Below are positions 1 through 10,629 of a stretch of DNA of 64,000 nucleotides, one piece after another. The notes beneath the pieces were generated by a model, which saw only the letters and a program-made list of their open reading frames with translations, did no database searches and was not told where the DNA came from. The translations under genes and the position numbers were made by a program. The stretch covers positions 620,001 to 684,000 of the forward strand of contig CAUWAG010000013.1 in the NCBI GenBank assembly GCA_963556695.1, given 5' to 3'. The DNA comes from Anthostomella pinea. Its lineage: Eukaryota > Ascomycota > Sordariomycetes > Xylariales > Xylariaceae. Every line of letters starts with the position of its first letter. Within the stretch, counting starts at the first letter, position 1.

Positions 1-1612
1 CTTCATCTGCCGTTCGGAGCCCCGCTGCCTTCATGATCAACCAGTATGAGTCCTTGAGCATGAGGGGCTCACGACCAAGGCCTTGCACGACTTGTTCCAC
101 ACGGCGGTTCTTCTTTCGATAAGTATATATCTCCTTGAACTTGATATATGAGAGTCTTACCTGGTTTTTCTCCTTCGCCGTATAAAACCACTTGCCCTCA
201 AACTTCTCGGAGAGGAGGTACTTTTTGATGTGTTCGCGAGTGCCGGAGTGAATGAACGTTTCTGCTCGTGCAACATCGGCATACTCTGGGTTATCCGAGT
301 CCAGCATCTCGTGTAGTTTGTTGACGAGGTCGGGCGGTTTCGAAGGGTCGGTGAGTGCTAAATTCCAGATATTAAGAATCGCTCGCGACTCGTCGTCCGC
401 TCCTGCCATGGACTCTATCTCGCGATTGGTGACTCCTGAGGCAAAACTGTACCCATACATAATTTTCTTGCCGGCGATGCTGGCCGATTTGCTGCCTTTG
501 CATTCCTTGAGAAGGAGACCCTTGAGGTAGATGTTCCCGCTAAATCGAGCATCAATAATCAGGTCGCCCAACTTTGTTCTCACAATCTCTTCGTCGGGAA
601 TTGTCTGGAGGAACAGGGCAGCTTTGGTCCACTCTCTGAACTTGTCCTTCGTAACCTCGATCCGCTGTGTTGGGTAACCGTTCTCGTCCCGACCTGGTGT
701 ATTGCCCCCGACGAAGAATTGCACGTCCTCGTTTGGCGCCGGTGCAATAGGTAGGAGACTCTTCTCCACATCAACTTTGCCTGATCGCAAGCTTTCTTGA
801 TAGCTGCTGGTTCCATACGAGTGAGGCTTGCAACAAGTCGTCGTTGGTTCGTGAAATTGAATGTCCATGAGGAGCCGCCTGAACGACAGAGCACCGCGTG
901 GTTCTGCGGTCCACGCACTAGGATGAGTAAGGCAACTTTCAAGCCTTCACCGTGAGATCCGGCTTGGTGGGAGTCATTCTGTTTGCTCGAGCCTCCCATG
1001 TCGAGGTGCCAGGATTGGAGGGTGGCTTGTCTGTTGGTGATTTCTACGATACCCGCTCCCTCATTGCGGTGCCATCGGATGTATCCCAGACACTCCTGCG
1101 TTCCTTGAGATTTCCGACGCTGGGACTTCGGACCTACGGCCTTGTAGACGATTTCGTCATCGTTTTCCTCGAGGGTGACATGGAAGTCGCACTCGTATAT
1201 CTTGAATGACTTGATGATACCGTCTCTCCTAATCGCAATCGCGGTCAGTCAACAATAAAGGAAATCAGAGTGAGTGTCTGGCGGGCTAACATGGCCAAAT
1301 GAACATGGATTTGGTGGTAATTCAGCCAATCTCCCATGGAAGAATTGCTGAAGCTAGGTGATTATGCAGCTTGTCTTGACGATCGCTTGCTGTCCTGGCG
1401 ACGGCGTTGGGAGGTGGGATTTACCAGTTCTGCACGAGCTCACGGAAGGCTTCTACGGCGCCCCATTGAGTGGCATAGTTGGAGGTGATCGCAGATCTGA
1501 TCGTCATTCTTTGATTGATCGACTCCAAGGTGACTTTGTTCTCGAGGTCGGAGGCATCGTCGTCACTCGAGATGCCGAGTTCATCAGCATCCGCTGGATG
1601 AGATGGCGCCAT
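1..1612 (-). CDS. GHKL (Bergerat-fold) ATPase domain protein, partial at left edge
   Basis: The spliced minus-strand product carries a GHKL ATPase fold. The N-box is FRELVQNWRDGI (E..xN..D pattern), a possible G1 box is LDMGGS, and the G2 box is GSHGEGLK. I start at the ATG at 1610-1612; the open frame further upstream has only a TTG. Exons: 1425-1612; intron 1229-1424 (GTAAAT...AG, splitting the Trp codon of the N-box); then 1228 leftwards. A second intron, 113-160 (48 nt, GTAAG...AG), is likely. Near 775-785 the frame moves by one base: reading AAGG for AAG restores a continuous frame, and a 38-nt intron (781-818) is a weaker alternative. GHKL domains act in HSP90, MutL, MORC and histidine kinases; this N-terminus resembles uncharacterised fungal proteins, so the substrate is unknown. 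A LINE sits about 180 bp upstream of the start. Confidence 0.75.
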
Positions 1613-1788
1613 GCTCAGGTAAGACTGCCGCGATGGCAATATGGCGTCCTACTCAGCGTATGGATCTGGGAGTGGTGGCTCAACGACCTAACAAGAGTTT
1701 GATGTGAGGGAAATCGGGTAGGGTGGAGGAAGCTCGGAAAAGAAAGTACGCTTACCTTGTAAGGATTTACAAGCGCCGGTTGGAAATC

Positions 1789-3568
1789 ACCTGCGGATAG
1801 GTGACACAACAACGCTATTGAATTTGACCCCGACAAAACCGAGATCATGCACTTCTCGCGGAAAAAGAACTCAAACAATCCTCTGGTCCGCCACGGGACA
1901 ATGAACAAAACAGCAAAGGACTCCATGCGATGGCTAGGTACCCTCCTGGATAGAAAACTAAACTTCAAAGATCACATTTCTTACTGGGCCAAGAAAACTA
2001 GTAAGGTAGCAAATTACCTTCAAGGATTATGCAACACAGTCAAAGGACTTCCAGTAAAGTCAACCAGGAGGGCTGTGAAAGCTTGCGTCATCCCTATTCT
2101 TATACATGGCCTGGAGGCCTGGTACCCAGGAATCAAAAAAGTTAGGAGCTTAGGTAGGACATCAGCATGTCGCATTAAGGGGCTTCTTGGAACAATAGAT
2201 GCTGTATTACGAACGGCAATCAGGGCTATCTTGCCGGTCTGGAAAACACACCCTGGACATATCCTACACTTTGAACCACAGATTCCCCCAGCAGGAGTTC
2301 TCACTGAGTCAATAAGACGACGTCATGGCCTCCGACTAGGACAAATAGACCAGAGACACCCTCTTGTTGGCAGGCTCTAAATATAAGCTTGCAAGGAATC
2401 AACAAGGCTATAAAGGAGCTTACAATTAGTCCCTGACTTCCAGAGACCAATACTCACCAAGTTATTATAGAAAAAGCCCCCAATCTGTAAGGACAAAAAC
2501 AAAGAAATAGAACTCTTTAAACAATGATCACAGAAAAGAAACATGAACATTGACCTTGTCATCTACTCGGATGGATCACAATTGGACGATCAAGGCACAA
2601 CCCGCACTGGATGGGATTACACCATCAGGAAAGGCGGCACTACACAAGAAGTATATCGGGGAAAGGGCAGACTTTTATAAGCAGAAGTAATAGATACTAA
2701 AGTCCATTGCGCTCTCCAAGGTCTTGCAGCAGTCAGGACAATTGGACACAGAAAACAGTTATATGTCTGCCTAAACAACACGTCAATGGTAGATGGGCTC
2801 AATGGGACTCCACCCGAGACATCACAGATCATTTTTTCACGATTCCAAGAACTCGCCACAGCAAACACTCCTGGAGTAACCATCAAGTGGATTCCTGGAC
2901 ACAGAGATATTAATAGCAACAAAGCTGCTAACACACTAACAAAAGAGGGTGCCATGCTAGAAACGGACACAACACACCTTCCCACAATCTCTTGGGTAAA
3001 GAGAGATTTCAAAAGAAAGGGCAAGAAAGAATTCAATCAATGGTAGAAAGACCAATCAGAATCTAGGTATCAAGAAGTATACTCACATGTAATAACTAAA
3101 AGGGACCTTATATCTTTTGAAAGGAGCACTCTACACAGAATTCTAGCGGCCAGATCTGGACATGGCGACTTTGCTAGATATCACAAACGTTTTGGGCATA
3201 CAGACTCGAATGACCACTGCAGCTGCGGTAAGAAGAAAACACTACAACACATTTTCTTTTGTAAGAGGCTTGGGAAAAACTGACTACTGCCCAGGTACTC
3301 TCCTAGGGCAGCCTGTTTACAATACTTAAGAGCAAGTTCTTTTCATCAATCTACTGATAGATAGCTGTTCTTGAAGGACCAGATGGATGACCCCAAAGTC
3401 ATACAGCCGCAACAACAGGGATGGGCTCGTGAGCGGGACTGACTGTACTTATTATCTTGATACCTCTACAACCCTGCGATGCAGAGGCTTTGAGAGGCGT
3501 GGTTTGCACTACTGAGGAGCGATCCCCTACGTTAAATACAATCAGGCAATCAAAACCTGCGGATAGGT
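1789..3568 (+). mobile_element. 5'-truncated Tad1-like LINE retrotransposon with 14-bp target duplication
   Basis: The sequence acctgcggataggt occurs at 1789-1802 and again at 3555-3568, flanking a body of 1752 bp (1803-3554). Inside are the C-terminal part of a LINE reverse transcriptase, an RNase H domain and a Cys/His-containing tail. The reverse transcriptase core and ORF1 are missing, as expected from incomplete target-primed reverse transcription. The 3' end is AT-rich (about 3530-3554) without a long poly-A. Joining the outer flanks gives one continuous stretch upstream of the GHKL gene, so the insertion is recent enough to keep a perfect duplication. Confidence 0.85.
1805..3330 (+). 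pseudogene. LINE pol remnant: RT C-terminus, RNase H, Cys/His tail
   Basis: From about 1806 to 2380 the frame reads as the end of a Tad-type reverse transcriptase: TEIMHFSRKKN, then RWLGTLLDRKLNFKDHI, then PILIHGLEAWYPG. RNase H begins near 2543 with DLVIYSDGSQ (first Asp). It continues through IDTKVHCALQGL to IKWIPGHRDINSNKAA, which holds the last Asp. At 2678-2680 an in-frame TAA interrupts the domain, and another stop follows the Trp at 3043. Past 3100 the frame resumes with ISFERSTLHRILAARSGHGD and CSCGKKKTLQHIFFC, a Cys/His pattern usual at the end of Tad-like ORF2. The element cannot encode a working protein. Confidence 0.8.
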
Positions 3569-4063
3569 AGTTGGAGTTGACGGTGAGGCGCGAGACTGCG
3601 ATATCTCCGCCAAGGATCTTGACAGAGGAGAAGAATGATGAGGGGAGGTAATGTGCGTTGAGCTCAGACAGGGCATGGGACGTGGGAGAAGCTGAAGACA
3701 GCGGGGTTTAAGGGGGGGAGGAGGATGAAAAGAAAGGTACGAGTTTGGCCAATGTTGGAAACCTGGATGCCTCAGGTACAAATGCTCTAATGTGTCGGTG
3801 ATTACTAGTAGTGCTTTTGAAGTACCCGTAGCATTGGAGATCATGATTCCAATTTCCTACGATGTGATGCCTCAGGGGATGCTGCGGAAGTCACGTTACC
3901 CTCTGGTCGAATCGATGCATGGAACCGCGCACACGTTGGTACATAAATCTACCTAACTGCCGGTACCTTGTGTTCATCCCAATGTTTTGTCAGGGTCGAG
4001 TACCATCATACGCAGCAGCTGGCTATTTATGACCCTGTCTGGTGCGTATTTTCGGCGTGAGTA
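3569..4063. other. No gene seen; old 5' flank of the GHKL gene
   Basis: This stretch has normal base composition and lies between the LINE and the left end of the DNA transposon. I see no supported coding region. Open frames on the minus strand are Pro/Ser-rich and lack recognisable features. Confidence 0.5.
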
Positions 4064-4150
4064 CCATCCCCCCATAGAAGTCGGACACCCCCACTAGTCG
4101 GACAGCCAAACCCTACCATTACCACTAAAACACCCCTTTATTCACCCACA
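4064..4150 (+). repeat. Left terminal inverted repeat (87 bp)
   Basis: It begins CCATCCCCCCATAGAAGTCG and contains AGTCGGACA twice. Against the reverse complement of 7725-7811 there are about eight differences, all C versus T. Confidence 0.85.
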
Positions 4151-4253
4151 TGTAAAAGAAGTTATTCAGATTAAAGAAATATAGCAAAATTATCATTCAA
4201 AAGCGTTAAAGCTGCTTATTCGTATAGTTTAGCTAGCAGGCGCTCGTATCGCG

Positions 4254-4508
4254 TGTGACGGTTCTACAATCCATCAGGTCTAGCAATGGTTCTCATAGTC
4301 CCCGGGTCACGTGACTGAGCACGTGACTGATCGGATGACAGGTTGATCCATGCCCTAGTGGGTCTGGTGGGGGACGACTGCTTACATCTAGCTGCCCACC
4401 AATTCGTGTGCATCTCCAGATCTTTTTTTCCTTCAACCATAGTTCGCTATACGTTAATAGTCAATAAGGGTCCTTGTATCCTTTCAATACATTTACAGAA
4501 TCGTGACA
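4254..4508. mobile_element. Solo LTR-like element A (255 bp)
   Basis: The ends are TGTGACGGTT and AATCGTGACA (inverted TGTSACG). A perfect 5-bp duplication, tcgcg, flanks it at 4249-4253 and 4509-4513. GC is normal inside an AT-rich host. TG..CA ends with a 5-bp duplication are the hallmark of LTRs; no internal retroelement sequence accompanies it. Confidence 0.75.
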
Positions 4509-4622
4509 TCGCGCGGCTAAAACGTATTAACCTATGCTGTTAAATAGCCTTTAAAGCGTCCTCTTTAAAGGCTTTATCCTTATCTTCTTTTTTATCTTCC
4601 GACTTAATAATCATTCCTTTTC

Positions 4623-4873
4623 TGTGAGAATATTGGTGCCTATCAGGGGTATGTTGCAGCTGGCAGCAGGCTAAAAGGGGTGAAAGGGACCCAAAGAGAG
4701 TGAAAGGTCCATTGTGGTGACCACTGGCAGGTCTGTTGTCTGCTGTCAGGCAGCCGGGTATCAAAGGGCTCTCACAGCTGTATTTAGGTGGGAATATCCC
4801 CCATGGATTCATAACCAAGACACCGAACCTGATCTATCCTATCTTGACCTTATCTGAACCCCTAGACTTCACA
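4623..4873 (+). mobile_element. Solo LTR-like element B (251 bp)
   Basis: It starts TGTGAGAATA and ends GACTTCACA. The flanks are ttttc and ttttt, a 5-bp duplication apart from one C/T change. A TATA-like CAGCTGTATTTAGGTG lies inside and is shared with element K (16395-16769), consistent with an LTR promoter. Confidence 0.6.
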
Positions 4874-5606
4874 TTTTTATATCTCTATAACTGTTTTGAA
4901 GCTAATGATACCTCTTTTAAATAAAATCTCCGTTATTGTTTTAAACTTCTTATTAAAATTTAAGATCTTGTACTGCTTTTTAAGCCGTAACCGCTTTAAT
5001 TTAAAATTTAAAGCTTTAACCATCCAGGTTTACATAACAACTGTCGTTTTTTTGGTTTTAAATACATTAGTTATCTACTTATACTTTAAATATGTGTTAA
5101 GAGATTTATTGGTTTCTTTAATTTATAGCTTCTAAGAGATTAAAGCTTGAAGGTTTTTTACTAATCTTTTTAAACTTATTAATATATGAAGCACTTTCTA
5201 CGGCTAATTAAATGACATTAATAGTTTTAAAAATCAAAAAGATATTTACCTTAATAAAAGTAAAAGTTCTTACTCAATTATAACATTAAATAAAGATAAT
5301 TTTATTAACAAGCAATGTATTTATTAAAGAAATTAATTATAATATGTTCTTTTAATAATGAGGTTTTAAAGCGCTATAAAGCCCGTTATTTAAAGACTAT
5401 ATACCGTAACTAATATAACAATAATAAATCGTTAGTAAAATAATACGTAGCTATAAATTCGTTTTAGAAACACGCCTTAACTTAAACCAACTTCAAAAAA
5501 ATTAAGAACTTAAAAAATTTATACGTACAAAAATATAGCTATCATAACTATCTAGTATTAAAAAACAGCCTTAAACTAATGTTATCTTCATACTTTATTT
5601 ACTTAT

Positions 5607-5809
5607 TGTCAGATATTAGATCCCAGATATGGTGCCCTTAGGTGCAGTACCCACTATGGGGCTATCAAGGAAACAGTAGATACACTCTTGCATGGTGCAG
5701 TATGGTATTTAGCTGTAGATTAGCCCTGCCGAGTATACTTGAGAATGACAACAACATTTGCAGCGACCACTCACACCCCCAAGGCTTGTGACCCTTCTAG
5801 AATCTCACA
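5607..5809 (+). mobile_element. Solo LTR-like element C, copy 1 (203 bp)
   Basis: The ends are TGTCAGATATTAGA and TCTAGAATCTCACA, flanked by cttat at 5602-5606 and 5810-5814. A second copy of exactly the same length lies at 13900-14102 in the same orientation, so the unit is an autonomous repeat and not part of the host transposon. Confidence 0.75.
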
Positions 5810-5860
5810 CTTATAAAATAAATACGTCTTTTCATTATTAGCAAGTAATATTATTAAAGG

Positions 5861-6017
5861 TGTCATGGTCTGGTATAGGTAGCCCATGTGGTGAGTCCTG
5901 GAGCCCGGACATGAGTAAATGTACCACTATTGAATGTCAAGCTGCCACGCTTGATATTCGACATTCTTTTGGGAGGAACAGGCGTGACATGGTGGTTATG
6001 GTGAGCGTTCCGTCACA
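5861..6017 (+). mobile_element. Solo LTR-like element D, copy 1 (157 bp)
   Basis: It begins TGTCATGGTC and ends GTTCCGTCACA. The inverted copy at 20355-20511 has the same length, and most differences are transitions. The flanks of this copy no longer show a duplication; those of the other copy do. Confidence 0.65.
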
Positions 6018-6452
6018 CGAACCTTTAAATAAAAATAAAAATTAGTAAAAAGATGAAATTAACGCGCTTTAAAGGATTTATACTTAAAGTAGTTAACTAG
6101 TTTGAAAAAAGGATTACGGTTAAATAAAGTTAAAAAAATACGTATAATGTTAATAAAAGCGATATTATAACAGGCTATAATAGCTTTATTTATTTTTAAA
6201 TTCCGTAAATTTTGAATCGGATTTATAAGTAAAAAAAATAAAATTATGTATTTTTTTTATTAAAAAATGCTTTTCAAAGAGGTTTTAAAGCCGTGTATAA
6301 ACCTTTTTTTTCAAGGCTATTTTGATTACCAAAAAAATCTTTAAACCGGGTATTATTTTAAAGGTAAGGACTTTTAAGTTTAATAGTTTATTAAAAAGAT
6401 TTTAAAAACTGCTAATCAGCATTTTATATGCTTAAAAAACGGCTAGACCTTT

Positions 6453-6689
6453 TGTGATGGATTTGGCATCCATCATGGTGTGTGCGCTCCCACCACGTGA
6501 CTTGGTGGTGTGGACGCGTTGCCCCGCTGCACAACTAGATAGATTATAGTGGGGCGGGATTGATGATCTATCTCCCCACAGATTTTGGTGGGATGTCAGA
6601 TCCTTCTTTCCTTCCCCAGCAAAGTATTTTCGTACAATACAAGTCATTGATGGGCATCTTCGTCCTGTGCTTGTATCTGCCCCATGACA
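6453..6689. mobile_element. Probable LTR-like element I (237 bp)
   Basis: This normal-GC island in AT-rich DNA has ends TGTGATGG and CCATGACA, similar to family D ends, but no matching flanking 5-mer. Its outer border may extend to about 6710, where ttcaagcctgtt echoes family E. The call rests on ends, size and composition. Confidence 0.4.
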
Positions 6690-6769
6690 GTTCGGGCGCT
6701 TCAAGCCTGTTATAAAAGTATTTTTAAAAGGCTTTCTTTTTTCTTTTTTATATAATTATATAACGATGT

Positions 6770-6971
6770 TGTTGGATCCATGTGATTTCACAGTCAAACC
6801 ATCCATACAGAACCCACATGTATGATTAGATAAGAGATTAGATACCAGATTGTGAGGTCACTTAGCCAGACCTTCAGGTCCAGCTAGACTTCCCAATCTA
6901 ACCATCAGCAACATCATAACCTTGACCCAATTCTCAAGTATTGTGATTGATCGTTCAAGCCTGTTCCAACA
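6770..6971 (+). mobile_element. Solo LTR-like element E, copy 1 (202 bp)
   Basis: The ends are TGTTGGATCC and CTGTTCCAACA, typical of copia-type LTRs. The flanks gatgt and gatct match at 4 of 5 bases. An inverted relative of 204 bp lies at 19366-19569. Confidence 0.7.
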
Positions 6972-7329
6972 GATCTTATAATTAAAAATATAAAAAGGCT
7001 AGTTTTAACTTTTTTAAACGTAAAATCCATTCGATTATAATAGTTTTTTTTTATTTAAAAAAAGTTCTTATTATTATATATAAGCTTTAGCCTTTATAAG
7101 CTTGCTACTAAGTCGATTAAACAGTGTTTAAAGCGGGATGCCGTATTTTGAAGCGATTTTTATAAAGACAAGCCCTTATTTGTAAAATAGCATTCGTTAT
7201 TCAATTCTTTATATATAAATAAAAGGGCATTTTAAGCGGCTATATAATGCTGCGTTATATATAAAATAAGGCTTTAAAAGAACCTTATAAGGCCGTAAAT
7301 TTACTATTTAAAATAAAAACGCAAGGTAA

Positions 7330-7602
7330 TGAGTTGGGGACAGCAACAACGCCCACAATAGGGCTGCTTGTATAATGGATATAAGAAGGAGGAGGGAGAG
7401 CCATTGGCAAAGCCACGCATTGAATTTGAAGGGTGTGTCACATAGAGATAATACAATGTGTGTCTGAACTGATCGCGCAATTATATGTGTTATGAGAGAG
7501 GAGTGTCTGTGTAAGAAGACGAAAGAAAGTAACGAAAAATGAACGGTGGCCTTTATATGCTACAGACCTGGCTGTCAATGACATCAACCCTGCCCCAAAA
7601 CA
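7330..7602 (-). mobile_element. Possible LTR-like element J (273 bp)
   Basis: This normal-GC island reads on the minus strand from TGTTTTGGGG, with a TATA-like GCATATAAAGG about 45 bases in. Its other end, TGAGTTGGGG on the plus strand, is an imperfect inverted match. No flanking duplication was found, so the borders are uncertain. Confidence 0.35.
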
Positions 7603-7724
7603 GCAATAAATAACTAATTATGTAAGCTAACCGGGGAAAATTTTATATTAAAATAAACCCTAAGATTCAGGCTATTTAAAGCCGTAATTACATTCTAAGT
7701 AACTTTAATGTCGGGCTGAAAGCG

Positions 7725-7811
7725 TGTAAGTAAATAAAGGGGTGTTTTGGTAGTGATGGTGGGGTTTGGCTGTCCGACTAGTGGGGGTGTCCGACTTCTA
7801 TGGGGGAATGG
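7725..7811 (-). repeat. Right terminal inverted repeat (87 bp)
   Basis: This is the reverse-complement partner of 4064-4150, followed by the TA at 7812-7813. All mismatches to the left repeat are transitions, as RIP produces. Confidence 0.85.
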
Positions 7812-7813
7812 TA

Positions 7814-8317
7814 TTCATCCCCGGCATCGCTACAACCTAACCTAAAACTACAATATTCATATGACATCCCATGGCTAGCGCTTCACCTAATCCAGTATCG
7901 TAAAAGGTAATGATGGGAGGCGGATGCGAGGACGTTGGTGCGAGGGACCGGCTTACATTCGGCACGAGATTCTTCGATACGGGAAGCGGTGAAACAACGA
8001 TTGCGACGTGTCGAGTACCAGTACTTGTGAGTTGAAAACCAAAGTTTTATCGCGTCCAAAATCGAGCTTTTGGAATTCCTTATCCCTCGTATCTAGTTCC
8101 CAACGTAGGGCTATTACGTTGACATGATAACAGCGAAAAGGGGGGTTCTCTTGATGAGACACATCTATATCCGGGAACAATCCAATGCCTCCAAAACATA
8201 GCGCAAGACAGCAGTCCGTGGGTGACTTAAATGAGGAAACTCAAACGATAAACCCAACGAGAAGAAGACCATATACCACGACCAGAGTCCACCATGAGCC
8301 AGACCCAATCATACCAC
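7814..8317. other. No gene seen
   Basis: This is normal-GC sequence between the right end of the DNA transposon and the stop codon of the cyanovirin-like gene. A minus-strand open frame at 7953-8180 has no recognisable features. Confidence 0.45.
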
Positions 8318-8964
8318 TCATAGCCTCGGAGGCCCCTGGGCGGACTGGAGGGTCGAAGAATTCTCCCATGCAGCCTGCCTCGAAATGGCGAAAGCCGTTT
8401 CCAAAGCAGGTGCCTGGAGACCACCATAACCATCTGCATAGATGATGTCTTCTTCGCCTGATATACAGTGTCAGTCGCGTGGTGATCAGGCGCTGTGGCT
8501 GTGTGGAGTCTGGATATACCAAGATTGATGGTAGCATGGGTGGTCTGGTTCGCAGCCGTCTTGCATTCGCAGGTCAGGTCGTATGTCTTGTTGACCGAAC
8601 AGTTGTCGCAATCTACACTAGCATAGAAGTTTCCACTGCTCGAGCTGGGGTATTAGCATGCTGCCACATGTCTACCCGACATTTGGTGGGAAAGCGGTGT
8701 GGAAAGGGCGGGTGCAGCATACCATCGAGAGCTGACGAGGGAGCCGTTCGTCCAGCCGAGACAATAGTCCAATAAGAGTACCTGTCCTGAACAGTGATAG
8801 GAATTCATCTGGTTGTGATTGTAACGAGCGACTGCCATACGCCGCGAGCTGTTGTCCATCAGGCCACACAGCGGCGGATCATCGTTGAACACACCCCACG
8901 GGACGACTCCATCGAACTGGTAGTACCATTTGGGTGTCGAGGGGGTCCGCCGAGGGTCAAGCAT
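8318..8964 (-). CDS. Cyanovirin-N homology (CVNH)-like protein
   Basis: Three exons (8723-8964, 8520-8644, 8318-8457) join in frame to 168 residues. The introns are GT-AG, 78 nt (8645-8722, branch GCTAATA) and 62 nt (8458-8519). The product contains LDYCLGWTNGSLVSS, SGNFYASVDCDNCSV, YDLTCECKTAA and HATINLGEEDI. This order of a Cys-Leu-Gly-Trp-Asn-Gly strand, a Cys-rich hairpin and a closing ASINL-like strand is that of CVNH lectin domains. The family binds glycans and is often secreted or fused to other domains in fungi. The first half of the domain (about residues 1-60) fits poorly, and no signal peptide is visible, so an upstream exon may be missing. The gene lies next to a RIP-affected repeat block. 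Confidence 0.55.
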
Positions 8965-10131
8965 CGTGTCCGTGAAGTCCGATTTGGGTGTGTATTGTTG
9001 GGGTTTCGGTTATCGAGTATCTCTGAAGGCGCTTGGGCGGCGGTGGTAGTGTGCGACAGAAGTAAGTAGGTACCGTGTTGAGATCGGCTTGACAGGTCTA
9101 GAGATTCAGAGAGGGCAACTACGGCGCGAAGCAAGGACTATATACCTGCCCACAATCTCCATGGTACCCGAAGTATGTTGGATTCGGTGATTCTTGTTGG
9201 TGTCACCAATTTTTCGAACATGTGACTAACATCCTCCATTCCTTTGTTCATCAGCAGGCAGTGACTGACCGATGGTAAGTTGGGAATTCAACAGCAAACA
9301 TGAAGCGAACAAATCATTGTCCGGTTATGTTCCTCCTTGTGGCGAGCGCCGAGGGAGAGACTTGAGAGACTCGTACGGCAGGACACAATTGAACCGATTG
9401 TTGTGCCAGTGACCCCTGACTCAGGGGCTCTGAGCTCCTACCTTCGCGAGCGATGCGGTGGTCAATACAAGCTGAACCGCCTTCGCCGTCACGCGACGTG
9501 TTATAAGATGCAGGTGCATCTAATGTTGCCATGGAATAAGTTGAGTCACTTGGGAACCCAGTCCAATTCGATAGATGTCAAGGCACCTGGTAACGTTAGC
9601 CCCACAGGACTGACCCCTATATACACCGGACCATATCTTCTAGCTACCTTCATAGTTTCTTTTCTTCTTCACTTACAGCAAGGGAAGTCATTCTGCAGTC
9701 ACAAGCAGTCAAACTGTGACACAACCTCATCCTGACAAGGTACCTTCTCGCTTGCAACCAGATACCCCCAGTCCGTCTTGCCGTGCCACAACGATCAAAT
9801 CGTTCCCATCCTCACTCAATTACATAACTCACAGACTCCAGCTCCATACAGATCCGACACAACTGAATGCTCGTCGGAGAACATAGTGCCCATTCCAAGA
9901 CCACGAGCAGGACACCGCGTCATCAACCCTCTCGGCATGCTGGCTACAACCAACATCCTATTTTCTAGTCCTGTCTCCTGGTGTCCCGCCAACCAATCTC
10001 GCGCCACTGAACCCCATCGACAGCGACTTGCGCCTAATCAGCTCGACCGTTTCGGAACGTGCGATGCGGCCGTTGAATCCACTTTGTAAACATTCTTGTC
10101 AAGCAGCTGGGTTCGAACTCTCCCGAGCCCA
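8965..10131. other. No supported gene; possible decayed sequence
   Basis: Short open frames on both strands (for example 9337-9735 plus and 9314-9532 minus) lack recognisable motifs, and several start at non-ATG codons. The stretch lies between the CVNH-like gene and a P450 fragment and may hold other decayed parts, but nothing can be named. Confidence 0.4.
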
Positions 10132-10410
10132 TCAACATTCTCCTACGACAAGTTAGCCGCCGAGATACGGTCCGCCTTCAACAGCAGAAGCGAAGTACGA
10201 GGTGTCCCAGCACTGTCACAATGCTATTATCCTCATGCCTGCATCAATGAGTCACTTCAGATGTCTCCTGAAATGCCTAGGATACTGTGGTGCCAGCATT
10301 CGCGTCTGAACAATATGGAGTGGTGATGATTGATGGCCACCCGATCCCGAAAGGCGTATCTGTCGGAGTCAACGTCTATCCACTGCACCACGAGGAAACA
10401 TTGCCATGAA
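10132..10410 (+). pseudogene. Cytochrome P450 fragment (J-K helix region)
   Basis: One frame reads YDKLAAEIRSAF, then a post-J region, then YYPHACINESLQMSPEMP, the K-helix neighbourhood of fungal P450s. The ExxR motif is ESLQ, so the conserved Arg is Gln (a single G-to-A step). After a frame change the second frame reads VMIDGHPIPKGVSVGVNVY and PLHHEETLP, the beta-strand and K'-helix segment that follows in P450s. The heme-binding Cys region and the N-terminal half are absent: the match stops at about 10410, next to a tRNA-like repeat. Loss of the ExxR Arg and truncation at both ends make it non-functional. Confidence 0.75.
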
Positions 10411-10439
10411 AAATAAGTGCAGCTGTCTGTATAGATGAA

Positions 10440-10625
10440 AAATAAAAATTCTTGATTTATCAGAATTTGTTGGGGGCCGAAACAAGCCGGCCGAAACGAT
10501 CTCCGATCACTGCTCGAATCGCTGGTCTCACAGTTGCTCGATTCGAACTCGGTACCCTAAGGCCTGGCCATACCGAACGTGAAATTACTCATCCTAACCA
10601 CGCCACGAGGACGCTGCTTGTTTCC
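10440..10625 (-). repeat. tRNA-like SINE candidate
   Basis: On the minus strand an A-box-like TGGTTAGGATG is followed about 51 nt later by the B-box-like GAGTTCGAATCG. Upstream and downstream bases do not form acceptor or T stems, so this is not a normal tRNA gene. The 3' side ends in an A/T-rich run (gaatttttatttttcat) close to where the P450 match breaks off. Internal Pol III boxes with a simple-sequence end suggest a tRNA-derived SINE or tRNA relic. No second copy is in the window. Confidence 0.35.
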
Positions 10626-10629
10626 CTAG

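Larger units (their letters stand above)
4064..7811. mobile_element. RIP-degraded DNA transposon with 87-bp inverted repeats and TA target duplication
   Basis: Terminal inverted repeats at 4064-4150 and 7725-7811 bound a 3748-bp AT-rich block. TA lies directly outside both ends (4062-4063 and 7812-7813), as for the Tc1/mariner-pogo group. The interior has no open transposase frame and is dominated by A and T, with several normal-GC islands that look like LTR insertions. Subtracting those islands (about 1.6 kb) leaves roughly 2.1 kb, the usual size of a fungal Fot1/pogo element. The superfamily is inferred from the TA site and size, because no transposase can be read. Confidence 0.75.

Noticed and set aside
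781..818. 38-nt intron as explanation for the GHKL frame change
   Set aside because: Very short for these genes, which use 48 nt or more; a one-base loss keeps more sensible sequence on both sides.
5600..6020. Calling elements C and D DNA-type MITEs
   Set aside because: Their ends are TG..CA with 5-bp duplications, and no related DNA transposon ends are seen; LTR origin fits better, though not proven.
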